Below are positions 49,932 through 63,782 of a stretch of DNA of 64,000 bases, piece after piece. The stretch covers positions 62,001 to 126,000 of the forward strand of contig OU964926.1 of NCBI GenBank assembly GCA_918807975.1, read 5' to 3'. The DNA comes from Aplidium turbinatum. Its lineage: Eukaryota > Chordata > Ascidiacea > Aplousobranchia > Polyclinidae. The notes under the pieces are model-generated. The model did not search any database and was not told where the DNA came from. It was given only the letters and a program-made list of their open reading frames with translations. Position numbers and translations under genes: made by a program. Numbering within the stretch: position 1 is the stretch's first letter; every line of letters starts with the position of its first letter.

Positions 49932-52900
49932 GTCATTAAAAGTTGTCTAAGAAAGTTTTTTTACGTACTAAAAGTGAAAATTATTGAAAAAAAATTTTCT
50001 TTTCAAAAAAATTTTTCCAAGACATTTCATACAGTGAAAAATAATTTTTTTTTGCGAAACTGTCTAATTCTTTTTGTTTGAAACTAACGTCATTAAAAAT
50101 TGTCTAAGAAAGTTTTTTTACGTACTAAAAGTGAAAATTATTGAAAAAAAATTGTCTTTTCAAAAAAATTTTTCTAAGACATTTCATACATTGAAAAATT
50201 TTTTTTTTTTGAGAAACTATCCAATTCTTTTTGTTTGAAACTAACGTCATTAAAAATTGTCTAAGAAAGTTTTTTTACGTACTAAAAGTGAAAATTATTG
50301 AAAAAAATTTTCTTTTCAAAAAAAATTTTCAAAGATTTTTCAAAGACATTTCATACAGTCAAAAATAATTTTTTTTTTCGAAACTGTCTAATTCTTTTTG
50401 TTTGAAACTAACGTCATTACAAATTGTCTAAGAAAGTTTTTTTACGTACTAAAAGTGAAAATTATTGAAAAAAAGTTGTCTTTTCAAAAAAATTTTTTTA
50501 AGACATTTCATACAGTGAAAAATAATTTTTATTTGCGAAACTGTCTAATTCGTTTTGTTTGAAACTAACGTCATTAAAAATTGTCTAAAAAAGTTTTTTT
50601 ACGTACTAAAAGTGAAAATTATTGAAAAAAATTTTCTTTTCAAGAAAAATTTTCAAAAATTTTTCTAAGACATTTCATATAGTGAAAAATAATTTTTTTT
50701 TGCGAAACTGTCTAATTCTTTTTGTTTGAAACTAACGTCATTAAAAATTGTCTAAGAAAGTTTTTTTAAGTACTAAAAGTGAAAATTATTGAAAAAAAAT
50801 TGTCTTTTCAAAAAAATTGTTCTAAGACATTTCATACAGTGAAAAATAATTTTTTTTTGCGAAACTGTCTAATTCGTTTTGTTTGAAACTAACGTCATTA
50901 AAAGTTGTCTAAGAAAGCTTTTTTACGTACTAAAAGTGAAAATTATTGAAAAAAAATTTTCTTTTCAAAAAAATTTTTCCAAGACATTTCATACAGTGAA
51001 AAATAATTTTTTTTTGCGAAACTGTCTAATTCTTTTTGTTTGAAACTAACGTCATTACAAATTGTCTAAGAAAGTTTTTTTACGTACTAAAAGTGAAAAT
51101 TATTGAAAAAAAGTTGTCTTTTCAAAAAAATTTTTCTAAGACATTTCATACAGTGAAAAATAATTTTTATTTGCGAAACTGTCTAATTCGTTTTGTTTGA
51201 AACTAACGTCATTAAAAATTGTCTAAGAAAGTTTTTTTACGTACTAAAAGTGAAAACTATTGAAAAAAATTTTCTTTTCAAGAAAAATTTTCAAAAATTT
51301 TTCTAAGACATTTCATACAGTGAAAAATAATTTTTATTTGCGAAACTGTCTAATTCTTTTTGTTTGAAACTAACGTCATTACAAATTGTCTAAGAAAGTT
51401 TTTTTACGTACTAAAAGTGAAAATTATTGAAAAAAAATTGTCTTTTCAAAAAAATTTTTCTAAGACATTTCATACAGTGAAAAATAATTTTTATTTGCGA
51501 AACTGTCTAATTCGTTTTGTTTGAAACTAACGTCATTAAAAATTGTCTAAGAAAGTTTTTTTACGTACTAAAAGTGAAAATTATTGAAAAAAATTTTCTT
51601 TTCAAGAAAAATTTTCAAAAATTTTTCTAAGACATTTCATACAGTGAAAAATAATTTTTTTTTGCGAAACTGTCTAATTCTTTTTTTTTGAAACTAACGT
51701 CATTAAAAATTGTCTAAGAAAGTTTTTTTAAGTACTAAAAGTGAAAATTATTGAAAAAAAATTTCTTTTCAAAAAAATTGTTCTAAGACATTTCATACAG
51801 TGAAAAATAATTTTTTTTTTCGAAACTGTCTAATTCGTTTTGTTTGAAACTAACGTCATTAAAAGTTGTCTAAGAAAGTTTTTTTACGTACTAAAAGTGA
51901 AAATTATTGAAAAAAAATTTTCTTTTCAAAAAAATTTTTCCAAGACATTTCATACAGTGAAAAATAATTTTTTTTTGCGAAACTGTCTAATTCTTTTTGT
52001 TTGAAACTAACGTCATTACAAATTGTCTAAGAAAGTTTTTTTACGTACTAAAAGTGAAAACTATTGAAAAAAAATTTTCTTTTCAAAAAAAATTTTCTAA
52101 GACATTTCATACAGTGAAAAATATTTTTTTTTTGCGAAACTATCCAATTCTTTTTGTTTGAAACCAACGTCATTAAAAATTGTCTAAGAAAGTTTTTTTA
52201 CGTACTAAAAATGAAAATTATTGAAAAAAATTTTCTTTTCAAAAAAAATTTTCAAAAATTTTTCAAAGACATTTCATACAGTCAAAAATAATTATTTTTT
52301 TCGAAACTGTCTAATTCTTTTTGTTGGAAACTAACGTCATTACAAATTGTCTAAGAAAGTTTTTTTACGTACTAAAAGTGAAAATTATTGAAAAAAAGTT
52401 GTCTTTTCAAAAAAATTTTTCTAAGACATTTCATACAGTGAAAAATAATTTTTATTTGCGAAACTGTCTAAATCTTTTTGTTTGAAACTAACGTCATTAA
52501 AAATTGTCTAAGAAAGTTTTTTTACGTACTAAAAGTGAAAATTATTGAAAAAAATTTTCTTTTCAAGAAAAATTTTCAAAATTTTTTCTAAGACATTTCA
52601 TACAGTGAAAAATAATTTTTTTTTGCGAAACTGTCTAATTCTTTTTGTTTGAAACTAACGTCATTAAAAATTGTCTAAGAAAGTTTTTTTAAGTACTAAA
52701 AGTGAAAATTATTGAAAAAAAATTGTCTTTTCAAAAAAATTTTTCTAAGACATTTCATACAGTGAAAAATAATTTTTTTTTGCGAAACTGTCTAATTCTT
52801 TTTGTTTGAAACTAACGTCATTAAAAATTGTCTAAGAAAGTTTTTTTACGTACTAAAAGTGAAAATTATTGAAAAAAAGTTGTCTTTTCAAAAAAATTTT

Positions 52901-55900
52901 TCTAAGACATTTCATACAGTGAAAAATATTTTTTTTTTGCGAAACTATCCAATTCTTTTTGTTTGAAACTAACGTCATTAAAAATTGTCTAAGAAAGTTT
53001 TGTTACGTACTAAAAGTGAAAATTATTGAAAAAAATTTTCTTTTCAAAAAAAATTTTCAAAGATTTTTCAAAGACATTTCATACAGTCAAAAATAATTTT
53101 TTTTTTCGAAACAGTCTAATTCTTTTTGTTTGAAACTAACGTCATTACAAATTGTCTAAGAAAGTTTTTTTACGTACTAAAAGTGAAAATTATTGAAAAA
53201 AAATTGTCTTTTCAAAAAAATTTTTCTAAGACATTTCATACAGTGAAAAATAATTTTTATTTGCGAAACTGTCTAATTCGTTTTGTTTGAAACTAACGTC
53301 ATTAAAAATTGTCTAAGAAAGTTATTTACGTACTAAAAGTGAAAATTATTGAAAAAAATTTTCTTTTCAAGAAAAATTTTCAAAAATTTTTCTAAAACAT
53401 TTCATACAGTGAAAAATAATTTTTTTTTTCGAAACTGTCTAATTCTTTTTGTTTGAAACTAACGTCATTAAAAATTGTCTAAGAAAGATTTTTAAGTACT
53501 AAAAGTGAAAATTATTGAAAAAAAATTGTCTTTTCAAAAAAATTGTTCGAAGACATTTCATACAGTGAAAAATAATTTTTTTTTTCGAAACTGTCTAATT
53601 CGTTTTGTTTGAAACTAACGTCATTAAAAGTTGTCTAAGAAAGTTTTTTTACGTACTAAAAGTGAAAATTATTGAAAAAAAATTGTCTTTTCAAAAAAAT
53701 TTTTCTAAGACATTTCATACAGTGAAAAATAATTTTTTTTTGCGAAACTGTCTAATTCTTTTTGTTTAAAACTAACGTCATTAAAAATTGTCTAAGAAAG
53801 TTTTTTTACGTACTAAAAGTGAAAATTATTGAAAAAAATTTTCTTTTCAAGAAAAATTTTCAAAACTTTTTCTAAGACATTTCATACAATGAAAAATAAT
53901 TTTTTTTTGAGAAACTGTCTAATTCTTTTTGTTTGAAACTAACGTCATTAAAAATTGTCTAAGAAAGTTTTTTTAAGTACTAAAAGTGAAAATTATTGAA
54001 AAATAATTGTCTTTTCAAAAAAATTTTTCTAAGACATTTCATACATTGAAAAATAATTTTTTTTTGCGAAACTGTCTAATTCGTTTTGTTTGAAACTAAC
54101 GTCATTAAAAATTGTCTAAAAAAGTTTTTTTACGTACTAAAAGTGAAAATTATTGAAAAAAAATTGTCTTTTCAAAAAAATTTTTCTAAGACATTTCATA
54201 CAGTGAAAAATAATTTTTTTTTGCGAAACTGTCTAATTCTTTTTGTTTGAAACTAACGTCATTAAAAATTGTCTAAGAAAGTTTTTTTACGTACTAAAAG
54301 TGAAAATTATTGAAAAAAAATTGTCTTTTCAAAAAAATTCTTCTAAGACATTTCATACAGTGAAAAATAATTTTTTTTTGCGAAACTGTCTAATTCTTTT
54401 TGTTTGAAACTAACGTCATTAAAAATTGTCTAAGAAAGTTTTTTTACGTACTAAAAGTGAAAATTATTGAAAAAAAATTTTCTTTTCAAAAAATATTTTC
54501 TAAGACATTTCATACAGTGAAAAATATTTTTTTTTTGCGAAACTATCCAAATCTTCTTGTTTGAAACTAACGTCATTAAAAATTGTCTAAGAAAGTTTTT
54601 TTACGTACTAAAAGTGAAAATTATTGAAAATAATTTTCTTTTCCAAAAAAATTTCAAAAATTTTTCAAAGACATTTCATACAGTCAAAAATAATTTTTTT
54701 TTTCGAAACTGTCTAATTCTTTTTGTTTGAAACTAACGTCATTACAAATTGTCTAAGAAAGTTTTTTTACGTACTAAAAGTGAAAATTATTGAAAAAAAT
54801 TGTCTTTTCAAAAAAAATTTTCAAAAATTTTTCTAAGACATTTCATACAGTGAAAAATAATTTTTTTTTGCGAAACTGTCTAATTCTTTTTGTTTGAAAC
54901 TAACGTCATTAAAAATTGTCTAAGAAAGTTTCTTTACGTACTAAAAGTGAAAATAATTAAAAAAAAATTTTCTTTTCAAAAAAATTTTCAAAACTTTTTT
55001 TAAGACATTTCATACAGTGAAAAATAATTTTTTTTTTGCGAAACTGTCTAATTCTTTTTGTTTGAAACTAACGTCATTAAAAATTGTCTAAGAAAGTTTT
55101 TTTACGTACTAAAAGTGAAAATTATTGAAAAAAAACTTGCTTTTCAAAAAAAATTTTCAAAGACATTTCATACAGTGAAAAATAATTTTTTTTGGGGAAA
55201 TTGTCTAAGTCTTTTTGTTTGAAACTAACGTCATTAAAAATTGTCTAAGAAAGTTTTTTTACGTACTAAAAGTGAAAATTATTGAAAAAAAATTGTCTTT
55301 TCAAAAAAAATTTTCCAAGACATTTCATACAGTGAAAAATAATTTTTTTTTGCGAAACTGTCTAATTCTTTTTGTTTGAAACTAACGTCATTAAAAATTG
55401 TCTAAGAAAGTTTTTTTACGTACTAAAAGTGAAAATTATTGAAAAAAATTTGTCTTTTCAAAAAAACTTTTCTAAGACATTTCATACAGTGAAAAATAAT
55501 TTTTTTTTGCGAAACTGTCTAATTCTTTTTGTTTGAAACTAACGTCATTAAAAATTGTCTAAGAACGTTTTTTTACGTACTAAAAGTGAAAATTATTGAA
55601 AAAAAATTATCTTTTCAAAAAAATTTTTCCAAGACATTTCATACAGTGAAAAATAATTTTTTTTTGCGAAACTATCCAATTCTTTTTGTTTGAAACTAAC
55701 GTCATTAAAAATTGTCTAAGAAAGTTTTTTTACGTACTAAAAGTGAAAATTATTGAAAAAAATTTTCTTTTCAAAAAAAAGTTTCAAAAATTTTTCTAAG
55801 ACATTTCATACAGTGAAAAATATTTTTTTTTTGCGAAACTGTCTAATTCTTTTTGTTTGAAACTAACGTTGTCTAAGAAAGTTTTTTTACGTACTAAAAG

Positions 55901-56119
55901 TGAAAAATATTGAAAAAATTGTCTTTTCAAAAAACATTTTCAAAAATTTTTCTAAGACATTTCATACAGTGAAAAATAATTTTTGTTTGCGAAACTGTCT
56001 AATTCTTTTTGTTTGAAACTAACGTCATTAAAAATTGTCTAAGAAAGTTTTTTTACGTACTAAAAGTGAAAATTATTGAAAAAAAATTGTCTTTTCAAAA
56101 AAAATTTTCTAAGACATTT
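49932..56119. repeat. 6.09-kb B super-block, copy II
   Basis: Nearly identical to copy I in the compared lines and shares its 10-bp deletion (55863). At the right edge it runs on as the monomer type that also precedes 60323 and then passes into copy III. The right edge is approximate to about one monomer, since neighbouring monomers are alike. Confidence 0.85.
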
Positions 56120-59100
56120 CATACAGTGAAAAATAATTTTTTTTTGCGAAACTGTCTAATTCTTTTTGTTTGAAACTAACGTCATTACAAATTGTCTAAG
56201 AAAGTTTTTTTACGTTCTAAAAGTGAAAACTATTGAAAAAAAATTTTCTTTTCAAAAAAAATTTTCTAAGACATTTCATACAGTGAAAAATATTTTTTTT
56301 TTGCGAAACTATCCAATTCTTTTTGTTTGAAACCAACGTCATTAAAAATTGTCTAAGAAAGTTTTTTTACGTACTAAAAATGAAAATTATTGAAAAAAAT
56401 TTTCTTTTCAAAAAAAATTTTCAAAAATTTTTCAAAGACATTTCATACAGTCAAAAATAATTATTTTTTTCGAAACTGTCTAATTCTTTTTGTTGGAAAC
56501 TAACGTCATTACAAATTGTCTAAGAAAGTTTTTTTACGTACTAAAAGTGAAAATTATTGAAAAAAAGTTGTCTTTTCAAAAAAATTTTTCTAAGACATTT
56601 CATACAGTGAAAAATAATTTTTATTTGCGAAACTGTCTAAATCTTTTTGTTTGAAACTAACGTCATTAAAAATTGTCTAAGAAAGTTTTTTTACGTACTA
56701 AAAGTGAAAATTATTGAAAAAAATTTTCTTTTCAAGAAAAATTTTCAAAATTTTTTCTAAGACATTTCATACAGTGAAAAATAATTTTTTTTTGCGAAAC
56801 TGTCTAATTCTTTTTGTTTGAAACTAACGTCATTAAAAATTGTCTAAGAAAGTTTTTTTAAGTACTAAAAGTGAAAATTATTGAAAAAAAATTGTCTTTT
56901 CAAAAAAATTTTTCTAAGACATTTCATACAGTTAAAAATAATTTTTTTTTGCGAAACTGTCTAATTCTTTTTGTTTGAAACTAACGTCATTAAAAATTGT
57001 CTAAGAAAGTTTTTTTACGTACTAAAAGTGAAAATTATTGAAAAAAAATTGTCTTTTCAAAAAAATTTTTCTAAGACATTTCATACAGTGAAAAATATTT
57101 TTTTTTTGCGAAACTATCCAATTCTTTTTGTTTGAAACTAACGTCATTAAAAATTGTCTAAGAAAGTTTTGTTACGTACTAAAAGTGAAAATTATTGAAA
57201 AAAATTTTCTTTTCAAAAAAAATTTTCAAAGATTTTTCAAAGACATTTCATACAGTCAAAAATAATTTTTTTTTTCGAAACAGTCTAATTCTTTTTGTTT
57301 GAAACTAACGTCATTACAAATTGTCTAAGAAAGTTTTTTTACGTACTAAAAGTGAAAATTATTGAAAAAAAATTGTCTTTTCAAAAAAATTTTTCTAAGA
57401 CATTTCATACAGTGAAAAATAATTTTTATTTGCGAAACTGTCTAATTCGTTTTGTTTGAAACTAACGTCATTAAAAATTGTCTAAGAAAGTTATTTACGT
57501 ACTAAAAGTGAAAATTATTGAAAAAAATTTTCTTTTCAAGAAAAATTTTCAAAAATTTTTCTAAAACATTTCATACAGTGAAAAATAATTTTTTTTTTCG
57601 AAACTGTCTAATTCTTTTTGTTTGAAACTAACGTCATTAAAAATTGTCTAAGAAAGATTTTTAAGTACTAAAAGTGAAAATTATTGAAAAAAAATTGTCT
57701 TTTCAAAAAAATTGTTCGAAGACATTTCATACAGTGAAAAATAATTTTTTTTTTCGAAACTGTCTAATTCGTTTTGTTTGAAACTAACGTCATTAAAAGT
57801 TGTCTAAGAAAGTTTTTTTAAGTACTAAAAGTGAAAATTATTGAAAAAAAATTGTCTTTTCAAAAAAATTTTTCTAAGACATTTCATACAGTGAAAAATA
57901 ATTTTTTTTTGCGAAACTGTCTAATTCTTTTTGTTTAAAACTAACGTCATTAAAAATTGTCTAAGAAAGTTTTTTTACGTACTAAAAGTGAAAATTATTG
58001 AAAAAAATTTTCTTTTCAAGAAAAATTTTCAAAACTTTTTCTAAGACATTTCATACAATGAAAAATAATTTTTTTTTGAGAAACTGTCTAATTCTTTTTG
58101 TTTGAAACTAACGTCATTAAAAATTGTCTAAGAAAGTTTTTTTAAGTACTAAAAGTGAAAATTATTGAAAAATAATTGTCTTTTCAAAAAAATTTTTCTA
58201 AGACATTTCATACATTGAAAAATAATTTTTTTTTGCGAAACTGTCTAATTCGTTTTGTTTGAAACTAACGTCATTAAAAATTGTCTAAAAAAGTTTTTTT
58301 ACGTACTAAAAGTGAAAATTATTGAAAAAAAATTGTCTTTTCAAAAAAATTTTTCTAAGACATTTCATACAGTGAAAAATAATTTTTTTTTGCGAAACTG
58401 TCTAATTCTTTTTGTTTGAAACTAACGTCATTAAAAATTGTCTAAGAAAGTTTTTTTACGTACTAAAAGTGAAAATTATTGAAAAAAAATTGTCTTTTCA
58501 AAAAAATTCTTCTAAGACATTTCATACAGTGAAAAATAATTTTTTTTTGCGAAACTGTCTAATTCTTTTTGTTTGAAACTAACGTCATTAAAAATTGTCT
58601 AAGAAAGTTTTTTTACGTACTAAAAGTGAAAATTATTGAAAAAAAATTTTCTTTTCAAAAAATATTTTCTAAGACATTTCATACAGTGAAAAATATTTTT
58701 TTTTTGCGAAACTATCCAAATCTTCTTGTTTGAAACTAACGTCATTAAAAATTGTCTAAGAAAGTTTTTTTACGTACTAAAAGTGAAAATTATTGAAAAT
58801 AATTTTCTTTTCCAAAAAAATTTCAAAAATTTTTCAAAGACATTTCATACAGTCAAAAATAATTTTTTTTTTCGAAACTGTCTAATTCTTTTTGTTTGAA
58901 ACTAACGTCATTACAAATTGTCTAAGAAAGTTTTTTTACGTACTAAAAGTGAAAATTATTGAAAAAAATTGTCTTTTCAAAAAAAATTTTCAAAAATTTT
59001 TCTAAGACATTTCATACAGTGAAAAATAATTTTTTTTTGCGAAACTGTCTAATTCTTTTTGTTTGAAACTAACGTCATTAAAAATTGTCTAAGAAAGTTT

Positions 59101-60323
59101 CTTTACGTACTAAAAGTGAAAATAATTAAAAAAAAATTTTCTTTTCAAAAAAATTTTCAAAACTTTTTTTAAGACATTTCATACAGTGAAAAATAATTTT
59201 TTTTTTGCGAAACTGTCTAATTCTTTTTGTTTGAAACTAACGTCATTAAAAATTGTCTAAGAAAGTTTTTTTACGTACTAAAAGTGAAAATTATTGAAAA
59301 AAAACTTGCTTTTCAAAAAAAATTTTCAAAGACATTTCATACAGTGAAAAATAATTTTTTTTGGGGAAATTGTCTAAGTCTTTTTGTTTGAAACTAACGT
59401 CATTAAAAATTGTCTAAGAAAGTTTTTTTACGTACTAAAAGTGAAAATTATTGAAAAAAAATTGTCTTTTCAAAAAAAATTTTCCAAGACATTTCATACA
59501 GTGAAAAATAATTTTTTTTTGCGAAACTGTCTAATTCTTTTTGTTTGAAACTAACGTCATTAAAAATTGTCTAAGAAAGTTTTTTTACGTACTAAAAGTG
59601 AAAATTATTGAAAAAAATTTGTCTTTTCAAAAAAACTTTTCTAAGACATTTCATACAGTGAAAAATAATTTTTTTTTGCGAAACTGTCTAATTCTTTTTG
59701 TTTGAAACTAACGTCATTAAAAATTGTCTAAGAACGTTTTTTTACGTACTAAAAGTGAAAATTATTGAAAAAAAATTATCTTTTCAAAAAAATTTTTCCA
59801 AGACATTTCATACAGTGAAAAATAATTTTTTTTTGCGAAACTATCCAATTCTTTTTGTTTGAAACTAACGTCATTAAAAATTGTCTAAGAAAGTTTTTTT
59901 ACGTACTAAAAGTGAAAATTATTGAAAAAAATTTTCTTTTCAAAAAAAAGTTTCAAAAATTTTTCTAAGACATTTCATACAGTGAAAAATATTTTTTTTT
60001 TGCGAAACTGTCTAATTCTTTTTGTTTGAAACTAACGTCATTAAAAATTGTCTAAGAAAGTTTTTTTACGTACTAAAAGTGAAAAATATTGAAAAAATTG
60101 TCTTTTCAAAAAACATTTTCAAAAATTTTTCTAAGACATTTCATACAGTGAAAAATAATTTTTGTTTGCGAAACTGTCTAATTCTTTTTGTTTGAAACTA
60201 ACGTCATTAAAAATTGTCTAAGAAAGTTTTTTTACGTACTAAAAGTGAAAATTATTGAAAAAAAATTGTCTTTTCAAAAAAAATTTTCTAAGACATTTCA
60301 TACAGTGCAAAATGATTTTTTTT
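56120..60323. repeat. B super-block, copy III, shortened to about 4.2 kb
   Basis: Matches copy II at an offset of 4,169 (ACCAACG at 52163 and 56332), rising to 4,179 after 60032 because this copy keeps the 10 bp missing from copies I and II. It lacks the first 1.9 kb of the block, including the GAGAAACTATCC monomer. It runs into the end of the B array. Confidence 0.85.
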
Positions 60324-60688
60324 GTTCATTAATAATAGGGTGCCAGTCATGTGAAAACCACTGAAAATTTTTCCTGAGATATTTAATTGAAAATTGCACA
60401 CATTAAAGATTTTTTTATGTTCATTAATAATGGCAGCCAGTCATGTGGAAACCACTAAAAAATTTTCCTGAGACATTTCATTGCAAATTGCACACATTAA
60501 AGTTTTCTTTTATGTTCATTAATAATGGCAGCCAGTCATGTGGAAACCACTGAAAAATTTTCCTGAGACATTTCATTGCAAAGTGCACACATTAAAGTTT
60601 TCTTTTATTTTCATTAATAATGGCAGCCAGTCATGTGGAAACCTCTGAAAAAATTTCCTGAGACACTTCATTGCAAATTGCACACATT
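60324..60688. repeat. Family A array, four units
   Basis: Units begin at 60339, 60432, 60526 and 60622. Matches 15065-15429, with the same GTGAAAACC and TATTTAATTG, but has CACTAAAAAATTTTCC in the second unit. The last unit passes into C1 here, not C2. Confidence 0.93.
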
Positions 60689-61409
60689 GAACAAGAATTT
60701 TTTTCAAAATTTTTCAAAGTTTTTTTCATATTGCAAAAGCTTATTTTTATGTTCAGTAATATTGTTTTATCATTCCAAAACATGTTAGCACCGCTAAAGC
60801 TACAGTAGAAATTGGATAACGTCACCCCAGGGGAAACAGAAAAAGTGACGACTTACACGAACTGACGACTTACACGAAAATTTTTCAAATTTGTTTTAAT
60901 AATGCAAAAGTTTATTTTGATGTTCAGTAATATTGTTTTATTATTCCAAAACGTGTTAGCACCGCTAAAACTTGGTTTCAAGTTAAACATTTGTCAATGA
61001 ACAAAAATTCATTGAATTGCTTATACCTGCATTGAGAGCTGCGCAGCTGCTTTATTCAAGGAGATAGCGTATATTTTATGTTAAAGTTGCACTCTAATTA
61101 ATTTTTTTGACTAAAGTTATTGTAAATGGCCTAAGATATTTTATCCTACACAAAAAGTTTCGATTATCAAGAAAAAAATTTTTTTTTGAAAATCTTTTTC
61201 AAAAATTTTTTCAAGACATTCCATTGTCATTTCATACAGTGAAAAAAAAATTTTATTCCGAAGCTTTCCAATTCTTTTTGTTTGAAACTAACGTCACTAA
61301 AAATTGTCTAAGAAAGTTGTTTTACGTACTAAAAGTGAACAGTATTGAAAAAATCAAAAATCGTTTGCAAAATTTTTTATAAGACATTTCATAACTCATT
61401 GCACACATT
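60689..61409. repeat. C1 composite unit, absent from copies 1 and 2
   Basis: The most diverged C1 unit in the window: AAAAGCTTATTT, GAATTGGATAACG written here as AAATTGGATAACG, TTAAACATTTG, AAAATTCATTG (one stem mismatch in the hairpin at 60994), TTTATTCAAGG, and AACGTCACTAAAAATTG. The 17-bp repeat starts at 60847. Its divergence argues that it is an old unit lost from the other copies rather than a recent insertion. Confidence 0.9.
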
Positions 61410-62132
61410 GAACAAGAATTTTTTTCAAAGTTTTTCAAAATTTTTTTCCTACTGCAAAAGTTTATTTTTATGTTCAGTAATATTGTTTTATCATTCCAAA
61501 ACGTGTTAGCACCGCTAAAACTTGGTTTTAAGTTAAAAATTTGTCAATGAACAAAAGTTCATTGAATTGCTTATACCTGCATTGAGAGCTGCGCAGCTGC
61601 TTTATTTAAGGAGATAGCGTATATTTTAAGTTAAAGTCGCACTCTAATTATTTTTTTTGACTTAAGTTATTGTAAATGGCCTAAAATATTTTATCCTACA
61701 CAAAAAGTTTGGATTATCAAGAAAAAAATTTTTTTTCGAAAATCTTTTTAAAAAATTTTCCAAGACATTACATTGTCATTTCATACAGTGAAAAAAAAAA
61801 TTTTTTTTCCGAAGTTTTTCAATTCTTTTTGTTTGAAACTAACGTCATTAAAAATTGTCTAAGAAAGCTTTTTTGACGTACTAAAAGTAAAAGCTTTTGA
61901 GGAAAATTGTCTTTTCAAAAAACATTTTCAAAAATTTTTCTAAGACATTTCATACAGTGAAAAATAATTTTTTTTTACGAATCTTTTCAATTCTTTTTGT
62001 TTGAAACTAACGTCATTAAAAATTGTCTAAGAAAGTTTTTTTACGTACTAAAAGTAAACGTTATTGAAAAAAAATTGTCCTTTTAAAAAAATGTTTCTAA
62101 GACATTTCATACAGTGCAAAATGATTTTTTTT
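61410..62132. repeat. C2 composite unit
   Basis: Counterpart of 15430-16152, with TTTCAAAGTTTTTC near its start and AAAAGCTTTTGAGG in its tail. It has GACGTAC near 61875 where the others have AACGTAC. Stem-loop 61544-61565. Confidence 0.9.
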
Positions 62133-63062
62133 GTTCATTAATAATAGGGTGCCAGTCATGTGGAAACCACTGAAAATTTTTCCTGAGACATTTCATTGAA
62201 AATTGCACACATTAAAGTTTTTTTTATGTTCATTAATGATGGCAGCCAGTCATGTGGAAACCACTGAAAAATTTTCCTGAGACATTTCATTGCAATTTGC
62301 ACACATTAAAGTTTTTTTTTATGTTCATTAATAATGGCAGCCAGTCATGTGGAAACCACTGAAAAATTTTCCTGAGACATTTCATTGCAAAATGCACACA
62401 TTAAAGTTTTTTTTTATCTTCATTAATAATGGCAGCCAATCATGTGGAAACCACTGAAAAATTTTCCTGAGACATTTCATTGCAAAGTGCACACATTAAA
62501 ATTTTTTTTATGTTCATTAATAATGGCAGCCAGTCATGTGGAAACCACTGAAAAATTTCCCTGAGACATTTCATTGCAAACTGCACACATTAAAGTTTTT
62601 TTTTATGTTCATAAATAATGGCAGCCAGTCATGTGGAAACCACTAAAAAATTTTCCTGAGACATTTCATTGCAAATTGCCCACATTAAAGTTTTTTTTAT
62701 GTTCATTAATAATGGCAGCCAGTCATGTGGACACCACTGAAAAGTTTTCCTGAGACACTTCATTGCAAATTGCACACATTAAAGTTTTTTTTTATGTTTA
62801 TTAATGATGGCAGCCAGTCATGTGGAAACCACTGAAAAGTTTTTCTGAGACATTTCATTGCAAATTGCACACATTAAAGTTTTTTTATGTTCATAAATAA
62901 TGGCAGCCAGTCATGTGGAAACCTCTGAAAAATTTTCCTGAGACATTTCATTGCAAATTGCACACATTAAAGTTTTTTTTATGTTCATTAATAATGGCAG
63001 CCAGTCATGTGGAAACTTCTGAAAAAATTTCCTGAGACATTTCATTGCAAAGTGCACACATT
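62133..63062. repeat. Family A array, ten units
   Basis: Units begin at 62146, 62241, 62336, 62431, 62525, 62620, 62714, 62809, 62902 and 62996. Same unit order as 16153-17084. Small differences include GTGGACACCAC near 62728 and TTAATGATGG before 62241 and 62809. Confidence 0.94.
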
Positions 63063-63782
63063 GAACAAGAATTTTATTCAAAATTTTTTCAAGTTTTTTT
63101 CATATTGCAAAAGTTTATTTTTATGTTCAGTAATATTGTTTTATCATTCCAAAACATGTTAGCACCGCTAAAGCTACAGTAGAAATTGAATAACGTCACC
63201 CCAGGGGAAACAGAAAAAGTGACGACTTACACGAACTGACGACTTACACGAAAATTTTTCAAATTTGTTTTAATAATGCAAAAGTTTATTTTGATGTTCA
63301 GTAATATTGTTTTATTATTTTAAAACGTGTTAGCACCGCTAAAACTTGGTTTCAAGTTAAAAATTTGTCAATGAACAAAAGTTCATTGAATTGCTTATAC
63401 CTGCATTGAGAGCTGCGCAGTTGCTTTGTTTAAGGAGATAGCGTATATTTTAAGTTAAAGTCACAGTCTAATTATTTTTTTTGACTAAAGTTATTGTAAA
63501 TGACCTAAGAGATTTTATCCTACACAAAAAGTTTCGATTATCAAGAAAAAAATTTTTTTTTGAAAATCTTTTTCAAAAATTTTTTCAAGACATTCCATTG
63601 TCATTTCAAACAGTGAAAAATAATTTTATTCCGAAGCTTTCCAATTCTTTTTGTTTGAAACTAACGTCATTAAAAATTGTCTAAGAAAGTTGTTTTACGT
63701 ACTAAAAGTGAACATTATTGAAAAAATCAAAAATCGTTTGCAAAATTTTTTATAAGACATTTCATAACTCATTGCACACATT
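63063..63782. repeat. C1 composite unit
   Basis: Counterpart of 17085-17806, with ATTTTATTC near its start, CAGTTGCTTTG in place of CAGCTGCTTTA (the palindrome is broken here), TTTCAAACAGTG and TAAATGACC. 17-bp repeat from 63220, stem-loop 63368-63389. It lies 2,374 bp after the previous C1. Confidence 0.92.

Larger units (their letters stand above)
40447..60323. repeat. Family B array, about 124 monomers, rearranged (copy 3)
   Basis: 19.88 kb, 7.2 kb longer than in copies 1 and 2. 40447 to about 42840 matches copy 1 from 2401. From there to about 44120 it matches copy 1 from 7044, and then to about 45290 it matches copy 1 from 10889. About 45290-49931 mixes variants seen in copy 1 near 5177 (AGTTTTGTTACG), 5497 (AAGTTATTTACG) and 13952 (CCAAATCTTC) with new ones such as GAAACCAACG at 46071 and TTGTTGGAAAC near 46233. 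A 6.09-kb block is then repeated. The array ends with the same GTGCAAAATGAT passage as the others. Confidence 0.93.
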
